Positions 1 to 11,875 of a stretch of 64,000 nucleotides of DNA are shown here, piece after piece. The position numbers and the translations under genes were made by a program. The notes under the pieces were generated by a model. That model saw only the letters and a list, made by a program, of their open reading frames with translations, was not told where the DNA came from and searched no databases. Each line of letters begins with the position of its first letter. Position 1 is the stretch's first letter. The DNA comes from Pyrenophora tritici-repentis (taxonomy: Eukaryota > Ascomycota > Dothideomycetes > Pleosporales > Pleosporaceae): assembly GCF_003171515.1 (NCBI RefSeq), contig NC_089394.1, positions 434,001-498,000 of the forward strand, written 5' to 3'.

Positions 1-166
1 CCGAAGTCAACGAGTCATCGCGATGCCGCCGGTCAGAGTTTGCAGAGTTTCTCCATGAGGTCTGGCGGGCCGTCTGGAGGGCAGCGGTATGGAAGATTGG
101 ATTGTCGGAGAGACGGACATCGCGACGGAGTACGTAGAGCAGAATGCGCGGTACTTTGCTTGACAT
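1..166 (-). CDS. Cryptochrome DASH / photolyase, 5' end only
   Basis: Partial gene running off the left edge; the ATG is at 166-164 on the minus strand and 55 codons are visible. The N-terminus reads PRILLYVLRRDVRLSDNPIF, which matches the start of the photolyase alpha/beta domain (LxxLRRDLRLxDNPxF), with spacing typical of the DASH subfamily. Cry-DASH proteins bind FAD and a folate antenna, act as blue-light receptors and/or repair single-stranded UV-damaged DNA, and fungal copies are often light-induced (family knowledge). The 25 residues after the motif are polar and unlike the core family, so they may be a lineage-specific insertion or include a splice site. The FAD-binding part lies outside the window, so DASH versus another photolyase class is inferred from the N-terminus only. 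Confidence 0.72.
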   Translation of the reverse strand, partial: MSSKVPRILLYVLRRDVRLSDNPIFHTAALQTARQTSWRNSANSDRRHRDDSLTS

Positions 167-2750
167 AATCGGGTGATGTTCGCTAAAAGCACAGAACTCG
201 CGTGTTGAGCAAGAAGTACAGACGAATAGATCGCAGGTGTTGCACAGCGGCCAGGAGCAACTACGTCGTAACATGAAGGTTACGGTTCATAGAGGACCTG
301 ATGCGAGAGGAGATAGAAACATTGTGGTGCCACAGGCAAAAGAGACGCTTCAGGGCCTATTGCACGTCATGACCCCAGGATTTGGCGAGAATAAGGCTTC
401 GCACCGAGATTTCTAGACCACGAGGCGGCTGGACACTAAAAGGTGCCCTAAATGTCATCTGTCAACCATATCAGGCTGTCTCCACCGGAAGGGGCGCAGA
501 TAGTCAAAATGAGGAGATTCGGTTCAAGATTGGTGATGCTTGCTGCAGCATCGCTGACCAGGGTTATGACGTGAGGGACAGTTTAGCGCGCCGCCACGAT
601 ATGCCCATCCTTGCTGCAGGGACGCAAAACGAGCGAGTTGGGGACGGGCCGAGCGTTCATGGACAGCCGACAGCTGGCGATGGTCGCTGTCATGGAAAGT
701 CGACGAGATCGCGAGCCATGCTGCCTGCGCGCCAGACCGCACCAGGGTTAGGGAGGGATGAACAGAGTTCCAGATCTAAGCTGGCTCGGCGCCCGGTGCA
801 TACGGTGCAGGGGCCGCGAATCGTTCATCTTAGCTGCTCTGATCTTGATCGAGATGTTGGTCGATTTGGAGCGGAAATCGTGTGCAAGGTACCGCAACGT
901 ACACGTGGACGCACCGCATGGCGTGGCTAGAAGGATGACATATGTCACTTGGCACTCTTCTTTCTGTCATCTCAAGTCTCTTGTACCCCCAAACAGCCGG
1001 AACAAAGACTCTTTAATGCCGTGAAACCTCGCTTGCCTGATCATTGCACAGAGTAACACACCCTCACCGCAGCCAAAGTGCTCGCCAGGGTCCAGTTGCA
1101 GTTGCTGTGCTTACGCCGTGTAGATACTGTACAATGCTGCCGGGGCTGACATTCCGAAACCACCCACCGTTAGCTATCACATTCCCAAAGCAGCCAATTC
1201 CGCGCAACATATTTGCTTGTTGACGAAAGAGATGGAAACACTTGGCAGGACCTCTACACCGGGGGTCCTAGCAATCGGATGCCTAATTCTGTATATCGCG
1301 AGACATGATCCTGTATAGTCTGGTGGGGCTGAGATTGCCCCGCCACTGTACAGGCTGGTGCATCGTAGCAGGATGCATTCTAGCCAGAGGCGTTGCAAGA
1401 GGGTGTGTTGATAACAGGCATTTGTAGAGAAACGGGAAAGGTCGTTGTGCAAAGGTTGGAGCATGTGGAAAGACTTTTTGGAAAGCACACCGTAGAATGG
1501 TATCGTGGGGAAGGTGTGCAGCGGTGAGGTATTACGGGAAGGTGCGTTGTGCAAGGTACTATCCCCAAATCTCTGCTCTGCCTCCAGTCACCTCAACCAT
1601 CTACCAGCTGATCCACTGCATGTTTTTTTCCGAAATGTCACAATTTTCATTACACCAGAAGTTTTCGTATCTTACTCATCATCAGATTCCACATTTCAAT
1701 AAACTCCGAGAATCTTGCACGCGAGATAACAACCACAACTACCGACCTGGACCAATTATCCACGCATACCAACTCATATCTATGTACATACACTCGCCAA
1801 AAAAGCATAACTTCCAAATTCAACTTCATTCGACCCCTGCAACAACCATCGTCAACACTAGCCGGCAGAATCGCCGCACATCACCTGCAATGTCAGCGCC
1901 CCAGTAACCCGGGGGAATGGATTCCGAAAACGTCGCGCCCCGACAAAAAAGAAACATCAATAAGTGCAATCTCTCCACACATCCCAAAATGGAAAGGCTG
2001 GCAAAAGCAAAGGCCCGGTTACCGCTCGGTGTGGCAGGAAAAGGCTATGGGGGGCGAGGTGTTGTGACATATTGGGCCAAATCAACACCAACCAGACATG
2101 ATTGCTATACGTACAACGGAGCTTTTAACGGCCGATTGTCATCTGATTCTCGTCAGACGCGTGATATGAAGACGGATCCTCGGGGCCCGCGGTGTCCGGA
2201 GGAGCACCACAGCACCAGCAGCCTCCGAAGATTTGTGTGGATGCGGAGTTGAGCGCACATTGAAAGAGGCGGTGCAGGCGGGGAACTCCTTGGACCAGTG
2301 TTTCCAATATCATACTCTATTCGCCGTCAGCTTCAAGCGCACGTCAAAGACAACGAAAGCACGTCTGTGCTCAAAGTCTCAACCAAAGGTCAAGGACAGG
2401 TATGACAGCAGCCAACCTTGTGGACTACACATTCACGAAAACGATGACGCTTAGATATACTGGAGAAAACTATAATAGAAGAAGTAATGAAAATGCACCA
2501 TATGCAAGAGAAGCTCATTGTGGCAATCATGTTCTTGGAAACCATAGATAGTTCGGCGACCATCCATCCGAACCGTTTTTATTTCTTGAAAAAAAAACAC
2601 CCCACTATATGAACGCACTCCAGTGACGTCAATCAAGCCACAGTATCCTTCGTGTTGCAAAAACCCCACTCCATGGTGTGCAAATCCGAAAATTTGATCA
2701 ACAAAAACGGAAAGAATGCCATCCGTGGAAAACTGAACTAAGCGGAAGCA
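167..2750. other. Intergenic region, no supported gene
   Basis: About 2.6 kb between the divergent-side start of the cry-DASH gene and the 3' end of the glutamate decarboxylase gene. The longest open frame (382-930, plus) has a composition unlike the neighbouring proteins, no recognisable motif, and competing frames on the other strand. I see no tRNA, no long repeat and no transposon terminus here. The first few hundred bases are presumably the cry-DASH promoter. Confidence 0.5.
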
Positions 2751-4500
2751 CTAGCACACGGTCCGATAGACGCCATCAGACGAAGGCCGCTGAGCCTTGT
2801 GCTTGTGCTCCTTCTTCAAACCCTTGTTCGCATGCTGCTTCTCGATACTTGGGCTAGCGCCTGGCTGGAAGGCTGCAAGGTCAACCGCATCCGTCTTCAT
2901 CAGCATCTCGGTCACGCCACAGATGTCAGTGACTAGTCTGTCAATCATGTCGAGAGATAGGCTCTCTCGGACAACCACTCTGAGGATCTCCGTCTTCTCT
3001 TCGCTTGGTGGTAGCGGGTAGTCTACATGATAAGGTTAGATAAGGCTATGCCGCTACGTTGTGATTGTACTCACTGGGGATGATGTATTGCTTGGCGCGG
3101 AGCAGGTTGCTGACGGCTTCTTGCTTGACGTGTGGGAATTCCTTGTGGAAGTCGTCGGTGAGGGTGAAGGCTACGACGGGTAGACCCGCGTTGTAGTCTG
3201 CGCTAGTCTCGCCTTCTTCGTACTGCTTCTTGCCCTTTTCGTACTTCAAATCGCCCTTCTTGCGATGTATGTCGCTAACGCAACGGTACCAGCCCTGTGT
3301 TACAGTGTCAGTATGTGTATTCAAGTCATTTTAGATGCCTTCTCATACCGTATGCTCAAGCGCTCTACTTAGCAGCCGTGCATTAGCCAGAGTGTTCTCC
3401 ATGATGCCTCGGTACCCCGAGAATCCCAGATGAATCAAGTTGTAGTACTGTGCGATGATCTGTGCTCCTGGCCTTGAGAAGTTAAGTGTGTAAGACTCCT
3501 CGGTGCCACCAAGGTAGTGGAGCTCGAAAATCAAGTGCTTCGGTAGGTAGCTCTCGTCTCGCCAGATGATCCATCCTACACCAGCGTATACCAGGCCAAA
3601 TTTGTGTCCACTAGTGTTGATAGACTTGACTCGCGGAAGCTCAAAGTTCCACTTCTTGCCAGCTTTTGCGTGGGTGAAGGGAGCAATGAAACCTCCTGAG
3701 GCTGCATCCACATGGATTGGAATGTCGTTGCCTGTCTCCTTCTCGAAAGCGTCCAGGATATCGGAGATCTCTTCAACGGGCTCGTAATGTCCGGTGTACG
3801 TGGAACCGAGAATGACGAAGATACCGATGGTGTTCTCATCGATGTTCTCCTTGACCAACTTGGGATCAAGACGGTAAGATGACTCCTCGCTCACAGGAAG
3901 AATGCGGGCCTCAACCTCGAAGTACCTCGCAAACTTCTCTAAGGCGACCTGCGCATTGGCACCCATAATGATGTTGGGCTTGGAAGTGTCCTTGCCTTCT
4001 GCCTGCCTCTTTTCTTGCCAGCGGCGCTTCATAGCAAGTCCGCCGAGATGAATGGCTTCGCTTGAACCGGTTGTAGCAGATCCGATGGCCTTCTCGCCCT
4101 TTTGCGCACCCCACATGTTAGCAATAATAGATACACAGCGTGCGTGCATATCCATCATCGCAGGGTACTCATCAGCGTCTGACATGTTCTTGGAAAGGTT
4201 CTCGATCATGAGTTGTTCCGCTTCCTTCTCCATGTATGTGCCGACAAAAGATGCCAAGTTCAGACTGGGACGCCCGTCCAGATCAAGTTCGTCCTTGAGC
4301 AATTGGTGGACAACATCGGCTGGAGCACCATCTTGAGGAATCTTGAATTTCGATAGCTCGACACCGGCAGCGTATCTACTTGAATATGGCGTAATGTGTG
4401 AAGTCGCTCGGTTCGCATGGCCTCCAGCCTTGTGCATGGGGTGGTCCTGGAGAGTCTTTACGAGCTCATCCGTGTCTACGTGTCTCGCGAGTCCGGCCAT
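2751..4500 (-). CDS. Glutamate decarboxylase (PLP-dependent)
   Basis: Converts L-glutamate to GABA plus CO2, the first step of the cytosolic GABA shunt. Three exons by splice signals and frame: 4500-3349, 3294-3075 and 3022-2751, giving 547 aa. The start chosen (MAGLARHVDTDEL) is the first ATG after an in-frame leader that lacks family similarity. Group II decarboxylase landmarks are present: the SINTSGHKFG motif with the PLP-binding lysine at about residue 300, the upstream HVDAASGGF motif, and the junctions LEHT|GWYRCVSDIHR and IIP|NYPLPPSEEKTEILRVVVR, which are typical of the family and confirm both introns. Length fits fungal GADs. The C-terminus is a short basic, His/Lys-rich tail after the conserved domain; whether it binds calmodulin, as in plant GADs, cannot be told from sequence. 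Confidence 0.95.
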
Positions 4501-5699
4501 TGTGATAGTCGTGGTAAGTGAGAGGGAGTTGAGAAAGTGAGAAAGCTTGTGGGAAATGAATTGATGTAGCAAAGATTCCAGCGTAGTTTATATGCAAACG
4601 CCGCAGTACAGGTAAATGTTGTAGATATGACGACACAGTATATCTGCTATTGCCTGCACGTCAATGTCGGTAATAACATGGAACATGCAGCCAACGCAAA
4701 ATCTGATGAAGCTTGACAATTGCTTGGTAAAAAGCTTGTTTCCATATCCAAAGATCTTGCAGGCAGCCAATTAGGCAAGCTATAAGAGCGGTCCGTTAGA
4801 AGCTTTGACAGAACCCACCGCGGCGCCAGAACTAGAGTCGTACACGCTGATTGAGGCATTGGTGGATATACGTAGCTTGTACCTCACAGGGCAACAGCGT
4901 GGAATGAAAATAACGCAAGCTGACGACTCCTGCTACTCCTGCATCCACCACAGCCTGGATTACCGTTACAAGCCTCGCGCGGAGCGCAAAAGTAACGACA
5001 CCAACGCAAAAACTATCAGTCTAGACCTTCAGGTCAAAACAAGACCAACGCACCTCGCCTTGCCCGGGCAGCAAGTCCAAGAGCGGGTCAATGACGAAAC
5101 TGCGAGTTGACAAGTTTTGACTAAGCAAGGACGGCGAAAGGTTTATCCGGCCGCAAGATTTCACGTGATTTAATCGCCTTCTCCAACTTTCTCCATTTTA
5201 CCCCACGCTGTCGTGGCCTCCGCCACAACGCTGCGCGCGCCATCCTCGAGATCCGTATGGACAAACTAACGAAGGCTTACTTAGTTATTCAAAACGACAT
5301 TTGTTTCGAGTGGTGTGACGCATCGACGATGATGACGTATACTCGCATCTCTGGCATGTTTACGGAACGCGGGGAAGTATCGACTGACGCGTCCTCACCA
5401 ACCACAGGACTGCGTCGCGCTGTTGCCTACGCAGTACGTATCAATGTATATGATTCTCGCTCAGTATGTGTGGCTGTGAAGGCAATCCCATCTGTGGCTC
5501 AATGACTTCGTCCGTGTAGTTGTCCGCGAAACGGATTACTTGCCGAGCTTGGCTCTAACATCATCGCCACGCAGTGGTGGTGTAATCGACTCGTCTTACT
5601 CTTTAGCTCCTCTTGGAAGCTACTTGTTCTTGCACTCGCGCTACCACTCTTTGTCTTGTCCTGTCACTTTCCCATTACCCATCTGTCAATCAAGTCAAC
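4501..5699. other. Intergenic, bidirectional promoter region
   Basis: 1.2 kb separating the divergently transcribed glutamate decarboxylase and fasciclin-like genes. Short open frames at 4805-5110 and 5257-5505 have no recognisable motif and I do not call them. The stretch just before 5700 is rich in C and T, as is usual ahead of fungal start codons. No repeat or RNA gene seen. Confidence 0.5.
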
Positions 5700-7213
5700 A
5701 TGCGTTTCTCACGCGTGGTACCAGTCTTGCCTTTGGCAGCTGCCTTCGTCATTACCGAACTGGCCCGGTTCGACAGCCTTGATGTTGAAAAGGTTGGCAG
5801 GCCTTATGTCGACAAAGCTCAGAATGTTTTCGATGACGCGAAGAATGTGCTTGACAATGCATTCGATGAAGTAAAGAAGGGTGCGAATGATGTTTACAAC
5901 ACGATTCATAATGCTGGCTGCGATGTAGAGTCGTGGTTGGAAGGCTCGCAATTTGACGACATTGACTTTGAGGATTCGGAGGGATCCGACTTCAACGACG
6001 ACGATGAAGATTTCTTCTATTGCAAGGGCAAGCACTGTGATGAAGATCCCCATCATCCTCCGCCTCCCCACCACGGGCCTCCTCATCACGGACCGCCACA
6101 CCACGGCAAGCCTCATGACCCGCATCACGATGATAAACCGACCCGAACCGTGTACGAGCTCATCAATGAGAGCAAGTACACTACCAAGGTAAGAATCTTC
6201 TATATACAATCAGTCTCACACGCATACTAACACTTTACCAGCTTGCAAAGTGGATCAACGAGTTCGACGACATTGTTGAGCTCCTCAATGGCACAACTGC
6301 CAACTTCACCGTCTTTGCGCCTACCGATGAGGCTTTCGAGAAGATCCCCGACCACGGCAAACACCCAAGTAAGGAGATCCTGAAGAAGATCCTCAGTTAC
6401 CATGTCAGCGGTGACTTCTACCCTGCTGGCCGTGTGCTCCACTCCTACACCATCCCAACTCTGTACACGCCCAGCGAGAACCTCGGGCACGCCCAGCGTC
6501 TCACAGTCCGCGTTACGCTCAAGGGCCCCGCCATCAACTTCTACAGCCGTATCGTAGCGGTCGACATCTTCGGCACCAACGGCGTTGTCCACGGCATCGA
6601 CTCCATCCTCTTGCCTCCCCCCAGCGTCGCCTCCATCATCAACCTCCTCCCCGGCGAGTTCAGCACGCTTGAACTCGCCCTACAAAAGACCGACATCTAT
6701 GACAAGATGAACAGCACAGAGTATCCCCACACCGGTGGCACTCTCTTCGCCCCTTCGAACTGGGCCTTCCAGAAGCTAGGTCCGCGCGTCAACGCCTTCT
6801 TGTTCTCAAAGTACGGCCAGAAGTACCTCAAGGCTCTGCTCGAGTATCACATTGTTGTCGACCAGACGCTGTACTCTGATGCCTTTTTCGACGGAACAAA
6901 GGATGATGTGGTCGATGACAAGGATGCTCCACCTTATTACCACTACGATCTTCCTACTGTGCTGGATGACAAGTACCTCGCTGTTGATGTGGCTCGCTAC
7001 GGACCCTTCATTTCCATTAGAATCAACGGCTTCTCGCGCGTCACTGTGCATGACGGTGTCGCCAATGATGGTGTTATTCAGGTCGTCTCTGATGTTCTGA
7101 TCCCGCCCAAGAACGCCGCTGGTGCGCAGGTTTTCTGGAAGGGCGAGGAACTCGACGTTGAGGACCTCAAGGAGCGTCTTGAGCCTTATCTCGAGGAGAA
7201 CATGGACTTGTAG
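5700..7213 (+). CDS. Secreted fasciclin (FAS1) domain protein with His/Asp-rich linker
   Basis: Two exons, 5700-6188 and 6242-7213 (intron with GTAAG donor and CCAG acceptor), 486 aa. The N-terminus MRFSRVVPVLPLAAAFVI is a signal peptide. Residues about 35-95 are helical and charged, followed by an Asp/Glu-rich stretch and a proline-histidine tract (residues about 117-145) built on repeats of PHHGPPHHG. Two FAS1 domains follow: the first contains the TANFTVFAPTDEAF motif, the second GGTLFAPSNWAFQKLG. FAS1 proteins mediate adhesion or sit in the cell wall or membrane. No C-terminal GPI signal or transmembrane segment is visible, so a secreted or wall-associated protein is most likely. The acidic plus His-rich linker could bind divalent metals, which is inference only. 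Confidence 0.88.
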
Positions 7214-7525
7214 GTATGTAGCCGTCATATGGATGGGTAGATACCGTATCCTTTGTCTTTGGGCTTCATGCTGCATTAGACGATCGTCATGAAAAGTCTC
7301 TTTCTCGTATACCGACCTTGCCTTCAGGCGAAGCGTGCACCCTACTTCACACTAGCACGTATACAACCTCTAGATAACCAGAATATACATGACTTTGATG
7401 TACCGCATGATTCATGAAAAGCATGATTCATGAAAATGATCTCAAAGACCAAGAAGACTGCATTTGTATACGGAAAAACAGTGTACTAGATAGAGTAAAT
7501 GTACCCCAACTCCGTCAACAATGCT

Positions 7526-8838
7526 CTACGAGAAGTCCTCGCCGCCCTCCTCAATCGTGTTCTTGACCCGCAATAGAAGAGTAGTCTTCCACTTGTCCAA
7601 CTTGCTCAGCTGGTCATACTGGAACAGCTGTACAAACAAAGGAGTTAGCAGTCGCTCCATTTCGTGCACAGTCGGATGTAGTCATAACGTACCTTATCAG
7701 CGAACATTTCCTGATCACCATCCGCGACAGCCGCGGCCAAGTCAACGAGTAGCGCGTGTTCCCTTTGCTGCTGGAAGCTGGGGTCTAGCTCCCTGTACCT
7801 ATCAAGGGCAGTAGTGACACCGACCTGGTCGCCCGTGCAGAGCTGGCAGATACCAGCTTTGAGCAAATACTCCTTGACGGACCAACGCATGAGGTTGTTA
7901 GAAATGGATGTCTTTGCGACTTTCTCGTAGAGCTCAATAGCCTTGTAGTAGTCTTTGCCTTCAAGGGCTACGAGGTCGGCGGTCTTGAGCCAGAGTTTGT
8001 TGGCGAGGGCCTGTGAAGGGTGTGGTTAGTATTTGCCAAAAGGTGGGGTGAGTTTTGGGGAGTGGTTACTTCGGCGTTGTCCTAAGTGTTTGTTAGCATG
8101 GTTTTCAGAGAGATTAGTTGAGAGAAGGAATAGGGTAGAAATGATGGGACGTACGCTTTCATACCAGCCTGCTGCTTCTTCGTAAGCGGCTGCTGCACGT
8201 GTGTTGTCGCCGAGTTCAACTTCGAAGAGCTCGGCGAGGTTCTGCTTGTGAGTGGCTGCACGACGGAAGTTGCCCTTGCTGCAGTAATGTGCTATGGCCT
8301 TGTCTAGACATCTGGCTGCAGCTTCTGGGTCGTCTTTTCGGTAGGCCTCTGACATGTTGTTAGTAGCACGCAGGCCTAAGGCTCGCGATGAAGCATACTG
8401 AAGGCGTCTGTGAGAGTGTTTGCCTCGTCATCGGGCTCATTTAGGTGTTGGCGCTGGACTGATGCTGCCTTTTCAAAGGCCTCGCCAGCCTCCTTGCCTA
8501 GAAATAGTCAGTATTTGAGAGGAACCAACCTCGCTGTAAAGTAAGATTGCAGTGGAAGTCTCTTCCTACCCATCTTCTGCATCCGGAACGCATTTGCTGC
8601 GGCGATGAACTGATCTGCGGCAGCCTCATCTGTCACGTGCGTTAGCCCGAGCGTTGTTATACGACCGCTGAGGTAATACACTTGTCTTGCTTGTTTCCGA
8701 AGAAACTGAAGCCGCCAGATGCTTTCTGTAGCGACGCTTCTGCCTATCGCAACACCCCAATATTAGTTTTCCGCTTCATGGTTGAGTCGCGAGCGAAAGC
8801 CCCACCTGTTTCAGCAACGCTCTTGGATCGCCAGCCAT
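7526..8838 (-). CDS. SEC17: Alpha-SNAP, vesicular fusion protein Sec17
   Basis: Adaptor that recruits the NSF ATPase (Sec18) to SNARE complexes for disassembly after membrane fusion. Eight exons reconstructed on the minus strand: 8838-8806, 8743-8680, 8629-8570, 8497-8399, 8348-8155, 8081-8070, 8010-7693 and 7627-7526. They join without frame conflict into 293 aa, essentially the length of yeast Sec17. Recognisable stretches are [20 protein letters not shown] near the N-terminus, the TPR-like helices around [20 protein letters not shown], and the terminal [18 protein letters not shown], the Sec18-stimulating end. Exon 6 is only 12 nt and encodes Asp-Asn-Ala-Glu. Exon 2 uses GTATTA as donor although a GTGTAT lies two bases earlier; only the former keeps frame. 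Confidence 0.95.
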
Positions 8839-9208
8839 ATTTGCTGAAGCTGCGGTATGGGATGGTTCTGGTAGTGAAAAGTGTATCCGGAGAAGAGAAT
8901 ACTGTGTAAGTAGACGTTGGAATCGAAACTATGGTTGAGACAGGTGGCTGCACTGCCTGTCTCAATGCCCAGCGATGACGACCCACGTTGGTCCATGCGA
9001 GCAAGCTGACCTCGGCGGCTTGACCGCATCTGCGCTAGGGCTTCGCAACCGCCTCAAGCCGATCTTGCAGCCACACTACCACCCCTCAGGTTCTATATTG
9101 GCTTTCAAACTTCTCGGTATCGAGAGTACGCTAGAAGTAGACATTCTGCGATATCACAGCCAAACGACCGTCTCGCGTATATTGCTATCCCACCAAAATT
9201 ACCGGATC
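8839..9208. promoter_or_regulatory. Divergent promoter, SEC17 / gatC
   Basis: 370 bp between the starts of two divergently transcribed housekeeping genes; it must carry both promoters. I see no clear TATA box; the spacing and head-to-head arrangement are the only evidence. Confidence 0.45.
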
Positions 9209-9826
9209 ATGGCCTCACGGCGCGCCTTTGTGGCTGCAAGTTTGTTCAGGCCTTCACAGTACCTGCAAGCACGCTCATATTCGTTTCACAACGTTAAGTA
9301 CATAAATCCAGTGGTACCAAAGGAGCCGAAGAAGAATTCGGGAGTCCATCCCGACGAGCTCGAGAAGCTTTTCGCAGAGCCCACCTGGTCCGTCAAGTCA
9401 CTTCTACCACCCAAGACGCGCGCTGCCGATGCCCCGAAAATCACCTCTGAGCAGCTCCACCACCTACTGCGATTGTCTGCCCTCCCGCCACCCGAGACGT
9501 CCGAACAAGAGCAGAAGATGCTGGACACGCTTGCGGACCAACTGCATTTTGTGGGTAAGATACAAGAGGTAGATACCACGGGCGTAACTCCCCTACGGGC
9601 TATACGTCCTGAGGGACAAGCTGCGATAAAGGAGCAGATGATCGGGTTGGAGCAGGTCAAGGAAGTCCTCAACAGCGAGAAAGTCATAGGACAGCATTAT
9701 AAGCGCATACAACGAGACACAACACCCAAGGACGCCAAAGACGTTGAAGACTGGGACGTACTAGGCTCAGCTGAGCGCAAGTCTGGCAAATACTTTGTTG
9801 TTGAGAGCGAGCGACCCCAGGAATGA
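9209..9826 (+). CDS. gatC: Mitochondrial Glu-tRNA(Gln) amidotransferase subunit C
   Basis: Intronless, 205 aa. The start at 9209 opens MASRRAFVAASLFRPSQYL, an arginine-rich amphipathic mitochondrial presequence; the upstream in-frame extension lacks an ATG with any such context. The central part (ITSEQLHHLLRLSALPPP, then ADQLHFVGKIQEVDTTGVTP) matches the GatC fold: a helix with H-LxRLSxL followed by the strand with VDTxGVxP. GatC stabilises the GatA-GatB complex that transamidates Glu-tRNA(Gln) in the mitochondrion. The protein is longer than bacterial GatC because of the presequence and a charged C-terminal extension, as seen in filamentous ascomycete homologues. Confidence 0.85.
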   Translation: MASRRAFVAASLFRPSQYLQARSYSFHNVKYINPVVPKEPKKNSGVHPDELEKLFAEPTWSVKSLLPPKTRAADAPKITSEQLHHLLRLSALPPPETSEQEQKMLDTLADQLHFVGKIQEVDTTGVTPLRAIRPEGQAAIKEQMIGLEQVKEVLNSEKVIGQHYKRIQRDTTPKDAKDVEDWDVLGSAERKSGKYFVVESERPQE

Positions 9827-10099
9827 GATATTACTGCTTGACGGGGTACAACCAGGTATTGAGGATATTATTTCTATGGCGAAAAACTGCTATGAGCAGA
9901 AGAGAAATCTCGGCACTCCATGGATTACAAGCCCATACGCCAATGGCCTCGCGGTAGTGTGCTGAGCCCAGTGGGAAAAAAGTTCAAATTACAAGAACGT
10001 GCTGCTCAAACGTGGAGAAACGCCAATAACACCAACAATGAAACCCAGGAAACATTCCAAAGGAAAACAACCCAAGACCGTGGAGCCAGCATGATACTA

Positions 10100-10693
10100 C
10101 TAAAGGTCAATCTCTTTTCCACATGAGGTGCAGCACTTGAAAATATGGCCTGCTACGCCACAATCGCAGAAGAGTGGTTCGTCAAGATCGGAGAGCTCTG
10201 GTGTTGGCAGCCGGGCCGACCGGGGCTTGGGGGGTGGCCTCGAACCAGAAGCAGTCTGTAAAGATGCTTTTGTTTTATCGGAAAGTGTTCGACTTGATTG
10301 CGTCGTTTGTTGAACAATCACCGGCTTAGGTCTGGCTTTGGACAAATGCTTGGCGGAAGTCATGTGCAGCCCCGGAATAGGATCTGCCGTCCTCCTTCGT
10401 GGTGCGGGGTGCTGATGCAAAGTCTCGCCTGAATAACTTCGCGGAGACACTGGTAAATCGTCTGATGGGTACAGAACGAAGTCGACATATGCCTGTGTCG
10501 ACGACCGGGCCTTGCGGGCCATATCAGAGTGACGGCGAGACTCTGCAATCTGGCAACCGGCTCCATCGCGATACATCGTCTGACGATAGCCATGCACCGC
10601 TTTCTTGTCCAACTGAGAGGCTGCTGCCTGATGAACCGAGGATATTGATGGCGACGACGGCATGGTGATAGAGTCTGGACCAGATACCAGCAT
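10100..10693 (-). CDS. Hypothetical protein with C-terminal CxC/CCxxC cluster
   Basis: Single open frame of 197 aa with a good ATG at 10693. I do not recognise the family. The N-terminal two thirds are low complexity, rich in Ser, Pro, Arg and Gln and probably disordered. The last 25 residues hold five cysteines arranged CDC-x7-CC-x2-C, suggesting a small zinc-binding knuckle; the chain then ends in KEIDL. It is convergent with gatC (gap 273 bp). The opposite-strand frames over the same DNA are shorter and lack any such ordered motif, which supports this frame. Function unknown. Confidence 0.6.
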   Translation of the reverse strand: MLVSGPDSITMPSSPSISSVHQAAASQLDKKAVHGYRQTMYRDGAGCQIAESRRHSDMARKARSSTQAYVDFVLYPSDDLPVSPRSYSGETLHQHPAPRRRTADPIPGLHMTSAKHLSKARPKPVIVQQTTQSSRTLSDKTKASLQTASGSRPPPKPRSARLPTPELSDLDEPLFCDCGVAGHIFKCCTSCGKEIDL

Positions 10694-11875
10694 GTAGTAT
10701 CAAAGAAGAGTTGGAAAGGTTGCCAAGGATCCTGCAAAGCCTTGCCAACTTGGAACCAAGATGGAAAAGAGTTGTTGCGGAATGGCTGTGTAGAGGGAAG
10801 TGTGGGAGGAGGGAGTGATGGTGCGGGAGGAGTGGGCGGCGCCAGTATATACCTACTGTGCGGCCATCAGCCTGCCAAGCCCCTCCCACCTGACACCATA
10901 GGGCTCTCAATCTCCCCACCATGCCCCTCGGACGCCCTATTCTTTCGCATCAATCGACTCACAGATTCACAAGTAGTACGGAGGGATTTGATTTGCTCGA
11001 AGAAATAGAGGTTTGCACCATCTGGGGGGTCTCAGTGCATTTTTGCACACTTCCGGATTGAGCGGTAGGTGGGTCTGGTATCAAAGTCGACGTGAGTATG
11101 CAACAACGTACATGAGGGAATTGCCAGCGTATGAGACAAATGGGGGTACTGTATGCATTCGATGCATCTAGTTTTGAGGGGGTACACTCTTTGACCTCGT
11201 CGTCACCAGCCGTTCCCTCTATATATGAGACCATCCAGATGGTATGGCCTTAGTAACAGCTTCCATTATAGAACAATAGGTTTTAACATCTTCATGTCTC
11301 ACTTTTGATTCTTCTCCAAGTCCTTAAAATGTTCCTAACTAGGGTTGTGATGTAGTGCTGTAGTGCTCATGCGTTGTTGTGGGGTCTTGCCAAGCCTACC
11401 CCTCTTGGCTTGAGGTAGGCTTCAGACAAGGGACCAGTTGGGCAACGTAGAACAATAATCTGCTGGTAGGCTCAATCTAGTATAGTTTGTGTCTGCTGTA
11501 ATGGATGGCAATCATTTCTTCAGGCAGTTCGAATACTCGAAGGGCTAGGGAAAGTACGAGTATCTAGTGGATTGCTGGTGAACACAGTACAGGTCGAGAA
11601 GCCAAGCCATTACCTTTACTCTTCCCTGTCCGACATTGCGCGTAGACTGCCTTTACGTGCTCTCTCTCGCTTAGGGACCACCTTCACCTGTTTGTAGCTC
11701 CACAGATAAAGGATTGCTATTTCGGCTATTCTTTCTTGCTTTCTTCCACCTCACTTCTTTCCACAAATACCTTCTCCACTCACGTCGACTTGGACCTTTG
11801 TTCTCCTTCACTGCTTCGATCAGAAAAGAGGTCCCTCGATCAAAAAAAACTACGTTTCGTCTTATCAACATCATC
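10694..11875. other. Intergenic region, no supported gene
   Basis: 1.2 kb. It contains a short imperfect hairpin near 11394-11428 (AAGCCTACC pairing with GGTAGGCTT around a 13-base loop). The last 170 bases before 11876 are rich in CTT and TTC, as in fungal leaders. The open frames in it are short and motif-free. Confidence 0.45.

Noticed and set aside
382..930. 182-codon open frame on the plus strand
   Set aside because: No motif, composition unlike neighbouring proteins, and comparably open frames on the opposite strand over the same DNA.
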